A stretch of 64,000 nt of DNA from a virus, in the IMG/VR virus record IMGVR_UViG_3300028569_000018, positions 38,469 to 102,468 of that record, one strand, 5' to 3'. This document shows positions 14,441 through 23,832 of the stretch, one piece after another. The notes beneath the pieces are model-generated. The model was not told the origin of the DNA and ran no database searches. It saw only the letters and a list, made by a program, of their open reading frames with translations. The position numbers and the translations under genes are program-made. Within the stretch, counting starts at the first letter, position 1; the number at the start of each line of letters is the position of its first letter.

Positions 14441-15375
14441 ACGTATTAGTAGTAGGATTAGGTATTGGTAAGTTATATGTAGAACAAGCCACAAAGTTAG
14501 GATGGTACGTCGACACAGTTGATGTCAACCCAAATGCCGGAGCCACATTTACATCAGTGCCAATGGATATGAAGTATGATTTGGGCATAGTATGTGTTCC
14601 GAATTATTTACATTTAGATATCGCAGCTCAATTAATTGCTATATGTGATAAAGTGCTAGTTGAAAAACCGGGCTTTGCCACTAAGCAAGAGTGGGTAGAA
14701 TTCTCACAGCAGTATCCGAATAGAGTATTTCTAGTTAAGAATAACTGTTTCCGTGATATCTTCTATGGTATGGGTTTGAACTTTGATAAGATTGAATCAA
14801 TACATTTTAATTGGTTAAACAGAAATAGAGTTCCGAAACCGGGTAGTTGGTTTACAACAAAAGAAAAAGCATTTGGTGGTGTATCAAGAGATTTACTACC
14901 ACATTTAATTCAGGCAGCCGTTGCAATGGTTAGATACGATATTGATAATTTAGCATTTGTCGGTGGAGTTAAACAACAGAATTTTGAATTGGCTGATATT
15001 GTGAAAGATAGTGACCGGCCCGGTAATTACGCATATGGTGAGATTGACCCGAATGGTACATATGATGTAGATGACCTAACTCAGGCAGAGTTCCTGTATG
15101 GTGATGTTTCTATCATATGTACCGCGACTTGGAAAAGCAAGAGACGAATTTATGAATCACGATTAGAATGGGTAATACAGTTTAAAGATGGTACCGAAAT
15201 GAAATATAACGCAGGATTGTGTCCTGATTATGCTTACGGTACAATGCTAGAAGCCATTATGCAAGAACAAGCTCCGGCCAATTTAGAAATTCACCGCAAA
15301 ATGGACGAACTCGTTCATGAAGTGATTGACAATTTATTAGAAGTTACAAAAGAATTCAACCCAGTAAAAGTATGA
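14437..15375 (+). CDS. Gfo/Idh/MocA-type NAD(P) oxidoreductase
   Basis: 312 residues. N-terminal Rossmann fold VLVVGLGIGKLY, then VCVPNYLHLDIA and the family signature VEKPGFA; the C-terminal half carries DLLPHLIQ, the usual catalytic-His region. The family oxidises or reduces sugars and cyclitols, often nucleotide-linked. Sits in an ATGA overlap with folE and upstream of an MDR dehydrogenase, so a sugar-modifying role with the glycosyltransferase at 17218 is plausible. Confidence 0.8.
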   Translation: MNVLVVGLGIGKLYVEQATKLGWYVDTVDVNPNAGATFTSVPMDMKYDLGIVCVPNYLHLDIAAQLIAICDKVLVEKPGFATKQEWVEFSQQYPNRVFLVKNNCFRDIFYGMGLNFDKIESIHFNWLNRNRVPKPGSWFTTKEKAFGGVSRDLLPHLIQAAVAMVRYDIDNLAFVGGVKQQNFELADIVKDSDRPGNYAYGEIDPNGTYDVDDLTQAEFLYGDVSIICTATWKSKRRIYESRLEWVIQFKDGTEMKYNAGLCPDYAYGTMLEAIMQEQAPANLEIHRKMDELVHEVIDNLLEVTKEFNPVKV

Positions 15376-15404
15376 AAGTAGAATTATTACATGATATTGT
15401 GTGA
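15372..15404 (+). pseudogene. Short orphan reading frame before HEG4 (possible displaced start)
   Basis: ATG 15372 overlaps the previous stop as ATGA and reads MKVELLHDIV-stop. It occupies the place where the MDR dehydrogenase (now at 16219) would begin without HEG4. Similarity to that gene's N-terminus (YFHTTGKNDII) is weak, so this is tentative. Confidence 0.3.
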
Positions 15405-15443
15405 TTTAGGCCTAACTTGCATATATTTATATAAAAGAATAAA

Positions 15444-16277
15444 ATGGAATCAATTTCATATGTATATGTGTATTTAGACCCTAGTAGCCCCGGTGAATTT
15501 AAGTATATGTCGAAATCTAAAGATATGATTTATGAATTTAATCATAAACCTTTTTATGTGGGCAAAGGAAGAAATTCACGCATGTATGACCATTTAAACA
15601 ACAGTAGTATAATAGAGAATTATGCAAAACATCGAACTATACGGAAATTAGTTAACTTGTTCGGAAAATCCACCGTAAAGTCTTTTGTAATAAAATTTGC
15701 CGATAATTTAAGTAATGAGGCCGCGTTCGCTCTTGAGATTGATATGATTATGAGTATAGGCCGATTAATAGATGGCGGACCGTTGACAAATATTTTAGTG
15801 GATTCAAATCTACCGCCCGATAATACCGGTGTAATTAGGGACACGGCTTATTGTGAGAAAATGTCACGTACTAGACGCGGGGCAAATAACCCTAACGCCC
15901 TACTTACCGACAGCCAAGCAAAAGATATTTTCTTTGACCCGAGAACTATACCGGTTATTGCAAAGGAATATAGTGTCGCGCAGGGCAGAGTTCGTGATAT
16001 AAAATTGGGACTATATTATGCTGATGCTACTGGGTTTAATGAAGGTAAGCTACCGAAACTACCAATAAATAGTAAATATTTAGACCCTAGATATATCACC
16101 TGTGATGAAATACTAGATATTAAAAATTTAATCGAAATCAAAAACTATACATATAAACAAGTGCAGGTTGTACATAATTACAGTCTGGACTTTCTATTAA
16201 AATTAAAAAAATTAAGTTATGCAAACCGAACATACAAAAACAGAGACCGGTATAAATTACTTTCATACAACCGGTAA
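15444..16277 (+). CDS. GIY-YIG homing endonuclease (HEG4)
   Basis: 277 residues. GIY-YIG core: YVYVYLDP near residue 6, then PFYVGKGRNSRMYDHL with the catalytic Arg region, a Glu in ALEIDMI and ...LTNIL. The remainder (NNPNALLTDSQAKDIFF, VIAKEYSVAQGRVRDI) looks like a helix-turn-helix DNA-binding tail. ATATATTTATATAAAAG just upstream is the HEG promoter box. The ORF overlaps the next gene by 59 bases, so insertion was at that gene's 5' end. Confidence 0.85.
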   Translation: MESISYVYVYLDPSSPGEFKYMSKSKDMIYEFNHKPFYVGKGRNSRMYDHLNNSSIIENYAKHRTIRKLVNLFGKSTVKSFVIKFADNLSNEAAFALEIDMIMSIGRLIDGGPLTNILVDSNLPPDNTGVIRDTAYCEKMSRTRRGANNPNALLTDSQAKDIFFDPRTIPVIAKEYSVAQGRVRDIKLGLYYADATGFNEGKLPKLPINSKYLDPRYITCDEILDIKNLIEIKNYTYKQVQVVHNYSLDFLLKLKKLSYANRTYKNRDRYKLLSYNR

Positions 16278-17181
16278 AAATGATATCATTGAATACACCG
16301 ACGTGCAATTGCCCGAAATGCTAGAATCGCAAATCATGGTGAAAACTATTCTATGCGGTATCTGTCGAAGTGACATATTTGCATACGGTGGATTTGAAGC
16401 CCCCATGCCGTTCCTAAGACAGGGTCATGAGGGACTGGGCGAAGTCGTAAAGGTCGGAAGCGAAATAACCGATGTAAAGGTCGGAGACCTAGTAGCTACC
16501 TTCTCAGACCCGGCCTACGCTACATATTATTATGCAGGTAAGGAAGAATACGCAATAGTTCCAGAAGCTACACCAAAATACATATTACAGCCAACGGCGT
16601 GTGCTATTAATATAGCACGTCGAACAACCAGAGCATGTATTTCATTGAATCAAACATATGTACCAAAAATACTATTGATAGGCACCGGCTTTATGAGTTT
16701 GGTTATTGGGCAATATTACAATCACTTCGGTATCAAATTTGATATCGTAGGCAGTGCTAATCCTGATAAATGGGAGAAACTCGGAGCTAAGTTAAAAACT
16801 ATGCAAGAAGTTCTTGATGCGAAAGAACAGTATGATGCCGTTATTGATTTATCTTCTAAAGCAACCAATTGGGATATTATTCCGAAGCTTCTTAAGATAG
16901 AAGGTATAATGTGTTATGCGTCTACACCATACTCACCGGTAACAACCAATTTCTTTGAACAATGCTGGAACTGTTATTCCATTATCATGCCTAGTCCGAG
17001 AAACTCAGATTTCGGTGATGTAATGCGAACTACCGCTAAGCTAATTACATTAGGTGCAATTGACCCGAGCGAGTATTGGACAGCTGGATATAAACGCAAT
17101 GATATCTACTCAGTATATCAAGGATTTCAAGATGGGTCCAATAGAACTCCGGAGTACATTAGGGGATACCTTGAGTTTTAA
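16219..17181 (+). CDS. Zinc-type alcohol dehydrogenase (MDR) homologue
   Basis: 320 residues. IMVKTILCGICRSDIFAYGG matches the catalytic-zinc Cys region and RQGHEGLGEVVKVG the GHE signature; the nucleotide-binding part is ILLIGTGFMSLVIGQYY. The structural-zinc four-Cys lobe is missing, as in several short MDR enzymes. It may oxidise a sugar or cyclitol hydroxyl; partner genes are the Gfo/Idh enzyme upstream and glycosyltransferase downstream. The first 59 bases overlap HEG4, so the N-terminus may have been rebuilt after insertion. Confidence 0.75.
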   Translation: MQTEHTKTETGINYFHTTGKNDIIEYTDVQLPEMLESQIMVKTILCGICRSDIFAYGGFEAPMPFLRQGHEGLGEVVKVGSEITDVKVGDLVATFSDPAYATYYYAGKEEYAIVPEATPKYILQPTACAINIARRTTRACISLNQTYVPKILLIGTGFMSLVIGQYYNHFGIKFDIVGSANPDKWEKLGAKLKTMQEVLDAKEQYDAVIDLSSKATNWDIIPKLLKIEGIMCYASTPYSPVTTNFFEQCWNCYSIIMPSPRNSDFGDVMRTTAKLITLGAIDPSEYWTAGYKRNDIYSVYQGFQDGSNRTPEYIRGYLEF

Positions 17182-17182
17182 A

Positions 17183-17211
17183 TTGGAATTCTAAATAATT
17201 TTACTTATCTT
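17183..17211 (+). promoter_or_regulatory. Promoter, TTGGAA-N17-TATCTT, 6 bases before ATG
   Basis: TTGGAA 17183-17188, 17-base spacer, TATCTT 17206-17211, AATAAC, ATG 17218. Model example of the probable leaderless promoter. Confidence 0.75.
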
Positions 17212-17217
17212 AATAAC

Positions 17218-18243
17218 ATGAAGTCAATATACATTGTCGATTTAGAGAGCATGGAAAGCCGTTATACAGTTGAATGGAAATGGCATTTGCCTGAGTTACT
17301 TAAAGAACATTTATATTCTACAAATAATGATGAATATTATGTAGAAGTTATAGAGGGTGATAATAATATCCCTGAAGCTACTACACCGGGTGCATTTATA
17401 AATTTTGGTGGAACTAATATTTATAAATCATCACAATTAATTAAGATTGCAAAATTATTCTGTGAAGGAAAAATAGTACCCGGTAGTAAATTTCTATACA
17501 CTGATGCGTGGAATCCTACTATATTACAAGTTAAGTACATGAGTGAGCTATTAGGTATTCCTGTTGAACTCCACGGAATATTTCACGCGGGTTCATACGA
17601 CCCTCAAGATTTTTTAGGGAGACTAATTGGTGATAAACCCTGGGTCAGATATACAGAACGTGCTCTAATGTATTCATTAGATTATAGTTGGTTTGCGACT
17701 AAGTTCCATAAAGATATGTTTACTAATGTCTTTAATCCGTATCCAAAACATTTAATGATAGGTGGATTGCCGTTTGAGTATTTAAAGGAGATTATCAAAC
17801 CTGCACCGAAAAGAGATTTGATTTTATTTCCACATAGATTAGCACCCGAAAAACAGTTACCGGTATTCAAAGCTTTAGCTGAAAGAATGCCCCAGTTTGA
17901 ATGGGTAGTATGTCAGGAGAAAAATCTAACAAAAGAAGAGTATCATAAATTACTGGGAGAAGCTAAAATAGTATTCTCAGCAAATCTTCAAGAAACTTTG
18001 GGGATTAGTTGCTATGAAGGCGCGCTCGCTAATGCTATCCCATTAGTTCCGAACAGATTAAGTTACACCGAAATGTATACGGATACATTTAAGTTTAAAT
18101 CGGATAGTTTGGATGATATGGAAGCTAAAATATTGGATGTAATGAATTACTATCCAGATTACGTTGAAGAATTACCAAAACTAATAGATAAGCTGCAAGA
18201 GTTTTTCTGTGCAGATAAAATGCTTGCTAAATTAACTAGTTAA
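17218..18243 (+). CDS. GT-B glycosyltransferase
   Basis: 341 residues. The C-terminal domain shows the GT4-like donor-site pattern NLQETLGISCYEGALANAIP followed by LVP; an earlier LFPHRLAPEKQ resembles the domain-linking R..xEK motif. No membrane segment. Overlaps the polymerase start by 1 base, so it leads the replication operon. Acceptor unknown. Confidence 0.75.
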   Translation: MKSIYIVDLESMESRYTVEWKWHLPELLKEHLYSTNNDEYYVEVIEGDNNIPEATTPGAFINFGGTNIYKSSQLIKIAKLFCEGKIVPGSKFLYTDAWNPTILQVKYMSELLGIPVELHGIFHAGSYDPQDFLGRLIGDKPWVRYTERALMYSLDYSWFATKFHKDMFTNVFNPYPKHLMIGGLPFEYLKEIIKPAPKRDLILFPHRLAPEKQLPVFKALAERMPQFEWVVCQEKNLTKEEYHKLLGEAKIVFSANLQETLGISCYEGALANAIPLVPNRLSYTEMYTDTFKFKSDSLDDMEAKILDVMNYYPDYVEELPKLIDKLQEFFCADKMLAKLTS

Positions 18244-20819
18244 TGTCGTATACAGGTATCTACTATGACCGAAAAACTAATGTAATAAATCTTTGGGACG
18301 ATGAAAAGGGTCACCTTAAACTACCATACAATCGATACGGATATAAAAAATCAGCGAAAGGGAAGTTTACCACACTTGATGGTTGTAAGGTAGAAAAGGT
18401 TAAACAGTGGTCACACGATGACGAATCAAAAGGTTTAATGTATGAATCAGATATTCGTCCGGAAGTTCGTACATTAATTGACCTATACTATGAGAATGAT
18501 GATATAGGCATCAATCACCGGGAAATGTTCCTGGATATTGAGGTGTCATCTAAAGGTGGTCATGCCACGACAAAGAATGTTAAGAATAGCATAACGGCTA
18601 TTTCTTTCTACATGAAAAATCTAGATAAGTATTATGCTCTATTGTTAGACGAAGATACACGATTGGAGGATTCTGTTAATGATAATCTACAGTTACTTCG
18701 TTTTGATGATGAAGAGACATTAATTCAGAGTTTTTTAGCATTATACAGTGAATGCGCACCAACAATTATTACGGGCTGGAATATTAATGGTTATGATATA
18801 CCGTATTTGTATAATCGAATTGAGAAGGTTTTCAATATTGAATATGCTAATATATTAAGCCCGATTGGAATTGTTGAAGTAGATAAGTATGATGGCAAGT
18901 ATAAACTAGCCGGAGTTGCTTGTTTAGATTACCTACAATTATATAAACAGTATACGTATTCAGAAGAACCATCCTACACCCTAGATTCTATTTCTAAAAA
19001 AGAATTAGGTAAAGGTAAAACCGTATATGAAGGTACTTTGGATACCTTATTTGCTACAGATATAAATAAGTTTATTGAATATAACGTTAATGACGTTCAA
19101 TTAGTTTTAGAATTAGATAATAAGCTGAAATTTATTGACCTTGCAAAAGGTGTTGCACATAAGGGTCACGTTCCGTATGAAGATATTTACAAAACTACTC
19201 GATTCTTGGATGGTGCATGTTTAGTGTTCATGAAACGCCTTGGCATTATTGCCCCGAATATTAAACGTTCTAAGAAAGTTGAAGTTGAAGACCAAACCGC
19301 AGGCGGTGGTGATTTTGAAGGCGCGTATGTTAGAGACCCGATTGTGGGTAGATATGAATGGGTATATGACGTGGATATGTCAGCACTATACCCGTCAGTA
19401 ATTATCACGCTCAATATCAGCCCAGAAACCAAAGTTGGTCGAATTACCAATTGGGATGAAGTTCAACCGTATTTTATATCAGGTGGTGAAGATAAAACGA
19501 ACGCAGATAAGCTCATTATAATTAATAACAAGGTTAGTGATATAAAGATATCCGAATTTAGAACTTGGCTGTTAAATGAGTCCTATAGCGTTTCTAGCAT
19601 AGGTGTACTGTATGATAAAGATAAAGCAGGTATAGTTCCGGCAATTCTTAAGACTTGGATGCAAGAACGTGACGATAATAGAGCTTTGGCTAAAAAATAT
19701 GGTCAGGAAGGTGATATGGTTAGACGTAATTTTTATGATGGTCGACAATTGACTCTGAAAATTATCAATAACTCATTATACGGTGCATTAGGTAATGGTG
19801 GGTTTAGATTCTATGATTTGGATAATGCTGAAAGTGTTACAATGTCAGGTCAAAGTATTCTGTTAGACCATGTAGAACCTACCGTTAATAATTGGTACGT
19901 GTCCAATATTGGCCCAGAGTATGCTAAGAATGTAATTTATATTGATACGGATAGTTCATTCGCATCTGCAATGCCTGTTATTAAATCAATGCAGGCCAAA
20001 TTAGGCCGAGAATTGACCTATGATGAAAAAGCGAGTACAACCTTCAAAACGGCAACCGCAGTAGAATCAGCTATCAATAACGGATTCACATCGTATTCTA
20101 CCAAATACTTTAATGCTCCCGAGCATGTATTAGTAATCAAACAGGAGTATGTATCTAGTGCAGCATTCTGGCAAGCTAAGAAGCGATATGCCATGAAAAT
20201 TGTGATGGAGAAAGGTGTATCCATCTCAGATATGTCTAAAGGTAAAAAGGAGTGGAAACTAGATGTTAAAGGAATGGACAGTGTTAGAAGTAACTTCCCG
20301 AAAGCATTCAGAGAATTTTTAGCGAATTTACTAATCGACATTCTAGATGGTACCCCAAAGTCTGTATTAGATGCTAAGATATTAGCCCTTAAGGATAATA
20401 TGATGTCAATGCCAATTCTAGATATTATGTTTCCAACCGGAATGAAAGAGCTGAGTAAGTATGAGTTTGATGAAAAAAATCCATTTCAACGCGGTAAAGG
20501 TACCACGGCGCACGCGAAAGCGGCCTTAAGCTATAACGCGTTGATGCTAAAATACAATATCATTCAAACTCCACACATAATGGACGGTGATAAAATTAAA
20601 TGGGCATGGCTTAAATCAAACCCGTTTAGTTTAGAATCATTAGCCCTTAAAGGTGTAGAAGACCCTAAGGAGATAGTTAATATTGTTGAACAATATATCG
20701 ATAGAGAATCAATATTCGAATCCGCGCTCACTAAAAAATTGCAGGCTTTGTATGATTCACTTGGATTCGGAATGGTTCCCGAAAATAATAACATAGAAGA
20801 ATTCTTTTCTTTTGGATAA
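18243..20819 (+). CDS. Family B DNA polymerase (T4 gp43-like)
   Basis: 858 residues, the replicative polymerase. Exonuclease motifs: FLDIEVSS, ITGWNINGYDIPYLYNR and YNVNDVQLV. Polymerase motifs: A, VDMSALYPSVI; B, LKIINNSLYGALGN; C, YIDTDSS. Proofreading and synthesis sites are therefore both intact. The length and spacing resemble T4 gp43. It ends in EEFFSFG, a probable clamp-binding tail. Clamp and clamp loader genes follow within 5 kb. Confidence 0.96.
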   Translation: MSYTGIYYDRKTNVINLWDDEKGHLKLPYNRYGYKKSAKGKFTTLDGCKVEKVKQWSHDDESKGLMYESDIRPEVRTLIDLYYENDDIGINHREMFLDIEVSSKGGHATTKNVKNSITAISFYMKNLDKYYALLLDEDTRLEDSVNDNLQLLRFDDEETLIQSFLALYSECAPTIITGWNINGYDIPYLYNRIEKVFNIEYANILSPIGIVEVDKYDGKYKLAGVACLDYLQLYKQYTYSEEPSYTLDSISKKELGKGKTVYEGTLDTLFATDINKFIEYNVNDVQLVLELDNKLKFIDLAKGVAHKGHVPYEDIYKTTRFLDGACLVFMKRLGIIAPNIKRSKKVEVEDQTAGGGDFEGAYVRDPIVGRYEWVYDVDMSALYPSVIITLNISPETKVGRITNWDEVQPYFISGGEDKTNADKLIIINNKVSDIKISEFRTWLLNESYSVSSIGVLYDKDKAGIVPAILKTWMQERDDNRALAKKYGQEGDMVRRNFYDGRQLTLKIINNSLYGALGNGGFRFYDLDNAESVTMSGQSILLDHVEPTVNNWYVSNIGPEYAKNVIYIDTDSSFASAMPVIKSMQAKLGRELTYDEKASTTFKTATAVESAINNGFTSYSTKYFNAPEHVLVIKQEYVSSAAFWQAKKRYAMKIVMEKGVSISDMSKGKKEWKLDVKGMDSVRSNFPKAFREFLANLLIDILDGTPKSVLDAKILALKDNMMSMPILDIMFPTGMKELSKYEFDEKNPFQRGKGTTAHAKAALSYNALMLKYNIIQTPHIMDGDKIKWAWLKSNPFSLESLALKGVEDPKEIVNIVEQYIDRESIFESALTKKLQALYDSLGFGMVPENNNIEEFFSFG

Positions 20820-20847
20820 TTATCAATAGCACTAAACCGCTTGAGAT

Positions 20848-21108
20848 GTGTCTGCATGGTATCTTTGGGTGTTACTGAACTATCATTCTGTAGATACTAA
20901 TAAAATAGATTTACATATTAAGAATACTCACGAATTAGTTAAACAACGTAATAATTTAGATTTACGAATACCAATGAATAACAATTACACTTTCGAGGGT
21001 CAAATGTATAATTGGCTAGAAATTCGTGCAGGTGTCAAGTTCGTATTCCATACAAAGTCAGGGATAACAATATCAACTCAGATTAAATTTCCTTCAATTA
21101 TTCAATAA
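20848..21108 (+). CDS. Possible small hypothetical protein (GTG start)
   Basis: Open from GTG 20848 (86 residues). The later part (LHIKNTHELVKQRNNLDLRIPMNNNYTF...) has coding-like composition. No clear promoter and no good ATG near the start; an internal ATG near 20973 would give about 45 residues. No family seen. Confidence 0.35.
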   Translation: MSAWYLWVLLNYHSVDTNKIDLHIKNTHELVKQRNNLDLRIPMNNNYTFEGQMYNWLEIRAGVKFVFHTKSGITISTQIKFPSIIQ

Positions 21109-21127
21109 ATTTCCTTATATTAGTGTT

Positions 21128-21511
21128 ATGAAACAAGAAAAGAAAGTACTTAATATGGTTACTACCGTGGTGGTTAATCTTCAAGTGGAGGGTATACATA
21201 ATTGGGCAGCGGCAAAAGAAGTATTTCCGGAAGTGTGTTTTTTATCCGACCCGCACCGGCATATATTTCATATACAATTAAAGAAGCAGGTAACACATTC
21301 AGACCGCGACGTCGAATTTATTCTGTTCAAGCGCGATGTTCTAGAGTATTTATATAAGCAATACTATTTTGAAACTCACCGAATTCATGATTTTGGTAGT
21401 AAAAGCTGTGAAATGATTGCAGCGGAATTATTGCAATTTTTTGATTGTACCTTTGTATCCGTATTTGAAGATGGTGAAAATGGTGCTGAAGTGTTTGTTC
21501 ATGATATGTAG
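21128..21511 (+). CDS. Small T-fold-like (QueD/PTPS-like) phage protein
   Basis: 127 residues. HRHIFHIQL near residue 43 resembles HGHNYxV, DVEFILFK resembles the V.DF strand, SCEMIAAELLQFF the NPTxExxA helix, and VSVFEDGENGAEV the terminal V.V.ET....A.Y of pterin synthases. I read it as a divergent relative of QueD; it may not be an active synthase. CCTTATATTAGTGTT ends 6 bases before... ATG 21128 follows the TATATT box by six bases. The next gene starts inside its last codons. Confidence 0.55.
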   Translation: MKQEKKVLNMVTTVVVNLQVEGIHNWAAAKEVFPEVCFLSDPHRHIFHIQLKKQVTHSDRDVEFILFKRDVLEYLYKQYYFETHRIHDFGSKSCEMIAAELLQFFDCTFVSVFEDGENGAEVFVHDM

Positions 21512-22505
21512 ACATCCGCAACTATTTATTGTTATTGACCCAATGTGGGCGGGTGTCGGTTGGGAACATGATTTGGAAAAAGTAATCATAGATTATCTAG
21601 CAAATCGGCCGGCAGTTATCCAAACAGTACAAACTGTTATAGGGCAAGATGCTATTAAAGCATTATTTGACAATAATCAAGTTAAAAAGAATGCCGCGTT
21701 TCTATTTACTGAAGCCTCGTCTGATTTAGTGATACTTGTCAATAAGTTTTCAAAGCAATATAAGGTTCCGGTGTATACATTGGGATTCTGGAGACGGGGA
21801 TATTCTGCTGAATACACCCATAACAGTTCGTGGGAACAGCATTGGTGGAAAGAATTCGACCGGGCATGTTTTAAAGGCTTGGAACGTAATATATTTTCAG
21901 ACGAATACTTTAAGCATATATTCACTAAACAAGTAGCAAAGAAGGGCTACCCATATAGTATAATAAAGTTTCCGATACCAGCATCTGTTATTAAGGAGCA
22001 TTTATTATCTATACAACCGGTAGAGTTTAAAACGGATATGATATTGATAGATGGTGTACATTTTAATCCTGAACAGCATAGAATGTTAGCATTACTGATG
22101 TCAGAGATGAAATTCGATAAACCAATATCAATTGTATTTGCTTATGAAAACGGTAGACCTACACGTGAACAATATGTGAAATGGTTAATGAATGCAAAGG
22201 TAGTAATCAACTTCGATGTACAAGGAAAGATTGGTGATGATGTATATGAATATTATGCGGCCAAATGTATTCCGTTGTGTAATGCCCCAGAATTCTATGA
22301 GAATATTGTACCGGAAGAGTGGAGAATAGAAAAAGAATGGTTCGCTGATATCAGAGCATTTATTGACGCTATGCCTATCCTTCGAAATAAGTTGTATGAC
22401 GTACTTATGAATTATGATGAATTACGTCCCAAATTAGACTTTCAAGAAAAGCGGTTAAACACATTATATTTCAACCATGAAATATTTCTTGAAAAATTCT
22501 ATTAA
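21501..22505 (+). CDS. Probable GT-B glycosyltransferase
   Basis: 334 residues from ATG 21501 (MICRHPQLFIVIDPMW), overlapping the previous gene by 11 bases; the longer in-frame start at 21417 lies wholly inside that gene. The C-terminal half has the GT-B acceptor/donor style: NAKVVINFDVQGKIGDDVYEYY then AAKCIPLCNAP. Family assignment is moderate. Sits between polymerase and clamp genes, a second glycosyltransferase within the replication block. Confidence 0.55.
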   Translation: MICRHPQLFIVIDPMWAGVGWEHDLEKVIIDYLANRPAVIQTVQTVIGQDAIKALFDNNQVKKNAAFLFTEASSDLVILVNKFSKQYKVPVYTLGFWRRGYSAEYTHNSSWEQHWWKEFDRACFKGLERNIFSDEYFKHIFTKQVAKKGYPYSIIKFPIPASVIKEHLLSIQPVEFKTDMILIDGVHFNPEQHRMLALLMSEMKFDKPISIVFAYENGRPTREQYVKWLMNAKVVINFDVQGKIGDDVYEYYAAKCIPLCNAPEFYENIVPEEWRIEKEWFADIRAFIDAMPILRNKLYDVLMNYDELRPKLDFQEKRLNTLYFNHEIFLEKFY

Positions 22506-22522
22506 ACATGAATTAAATTAGT

Positions 22523-22528
22523 TATATT
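22523..22528 (+). promoter_or_regulatory. -10 box TATATT before the clamp gene
   Basis: GTTATATTAATCAAAATAAATAATCAACATG; the leader AAAATAAATAATC is shared with the displaced dpdA leader at 10325, which suggests a common 5' leader for a gene class. Confidence 0.5.
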
Positions 22529-22548
22529 AATCAAAATAAATAATCAAC

Positions 22549-23262
22549 ATGAAAAAGTCAAAATTGACAAGTTTTATTGACAAGTATTTTCTAGCAGGAA
22601 ATGCTGAAAGCGTTAAGCTCGTAGTGCAGAATAATAAACTGACTACCAAATTTATAACAGGTGACCAAACCGTTATCGGCGAAGTTGAATTAGCTGATTT
22701 TGTATCGGAAGATGCTGAATTCGGTGTATATACAACCGGTCAGTTAATTAAGATGTTATCGGCATTAGATGATGATATTGATTTGACATTCCATAGAGCA
22801 GACAGTAAAGTTTACTCATTAACGATGGATGACAAAACTACTCACGCGGATTATATGCTATCAGACCTAACAGTAATTCAGCAAGTTCCGGCTATTAAAA
22901 CCTTACCGACATTCGATGTAAAAATTGAATTGACAAAGGATTTCACTAGTAAATTCATTAAAGCAAAGAATGCCTTGCCAGATGCAGATAATTTCGCAGT
23001 GGAATCGGATGGTACCACTACAAACATTATTATCAATCACTCTAATGTGAATGCTAATAAAGTAACGTTCAAAGCAGTTACTGCTAATGCAAGTGCGATG
23101 AGTCCGGTGTGTTTTTCGGCAAAGCTATTTAAGGAGATTCTTGAAGCTAATAAAGATTGTACCGGTTTCTTAGAAATCAGCAGTAAAGGTTTAGGTAGAG
23201 TTACTTTAGCAAATAAAGAATTTTCAACCACGTATTTTCTTGTGAAACTTTCAATCAACTAG
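22549..23262 (+). CDS. Sliding clamp (T4 gp45/PCNA-like)
   Basis: 237 residues with the two-domain clamp layout of gp45: an N-terminal LTSFIDKYFLAGNAESVKL, beta strands TKFITGDQTVIGEVEL, a middle linker and a C-terminal domain ending TTYFLVKLS. Length matches T4 gp45 (228). It tethers the polymerase to DNA and, in T4, also activates late transcription. Own promoter; the next gene starts 2 bases later. Confidence 0.88.
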   Translation: MKKSKLTSFIDKYFLAGNAESVKLVVQNNKLTTKFITGDQTVIGEVELADFVSEDAEFGVYTTGQLIKMLSALDDDIDLTFHRADSKVYSLTMDDKTTHADYMLSDLTVIQQVPAIKTLPTFDVKIELTKDFTSKFIKAKNALPDADNFAVESDGTTTNIIINHSNVNANKVTFKAVTANASAMSPVCFSAKLFKEILEANKDCTGFLEISSKGLGRVTLANKEFSTTYFLVKLSIN

Positions 23263-23263
23263 G

Positions 23264-23830
23264 ATGAATAATTGGTACGTTGGTATTGACCCTGGTAAGA
23301 GTGGTGGTCTAGCAACCATATTTGAAAATGGTGATGTCGAAGTAGAACCATTACCGTTAACTGCTGATAATGAAATTGATGTCGAGCGCTTGGCGGCGAC
23401 ACTACGCGGACTCTTTATACAAATACGTGACTTACGTCCGGCTGAGCCGGGAAAGATATATTGTGTTCTTGAAGACGTGCACTCTATATTCGGAATGTCT
23501 GCCAAGTCCAACTTTCAATTCGGACGCGTTTTAGGTATCTTAGAAGGTGTTCTAGGAGCTGTCGGTATTGACTTTATAAAGATTACACCAAAGGTCTGGC
23601 AGAAAGAAATATGGGCTAATACGACACCGATTTCTGCACTCACCGGGAAGAATCTTAAGAATGGTACGCCACAAGTTAAAATAGATACTAAAGGTACATC
23701 ATTAATGGTAGCGAAAGAATTATTTCCTAATGTGAACTTGTTAGCTACTAAAAGAAGTAAGGTTCCACACGACGGAATTGTGGATGCTCTACTTATTGCT
23801 GAATATTGTAAAAGAAAATTTAAGAAATAA
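23264..23830 (+). CDS. RuvC-like Holliday-junction resolvase
   Basis: 188 residues, RNase H fold. Catalytic acids: YVGIDPGKSGG (first Asp), VLEDVHSIFG (Glu) and KVPHDGIVDALLIAEY (DG..DA). Contains GMSAKSNFQFGRVLGILEG, typical of RuvC-like phage nucleases. It would resolve branched DNA before packaging, replacing T4 endonuclease VII. Start 2 bases after the clamp, end 3 bases before the clamp loader. Confidence 0.88.
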   Translation: MNNWYVGIDPGKSGGLATIFENGDVEVEPLPLTADNEIDVERLAATLRGLFIQIRDLRPAEPGKIYCVLEDVHSIFGMSAKSNFQFGRVLGILEGVLGAVGIDFIKITPKVWQKEIWANTTPISALTGKNLKNGTPQVKIDTKGTSLMVAKELFPNVNLLATKRSKVPHDGIVDALLIAEYCKRKFKK

Positions 23831-23832
23831 TT

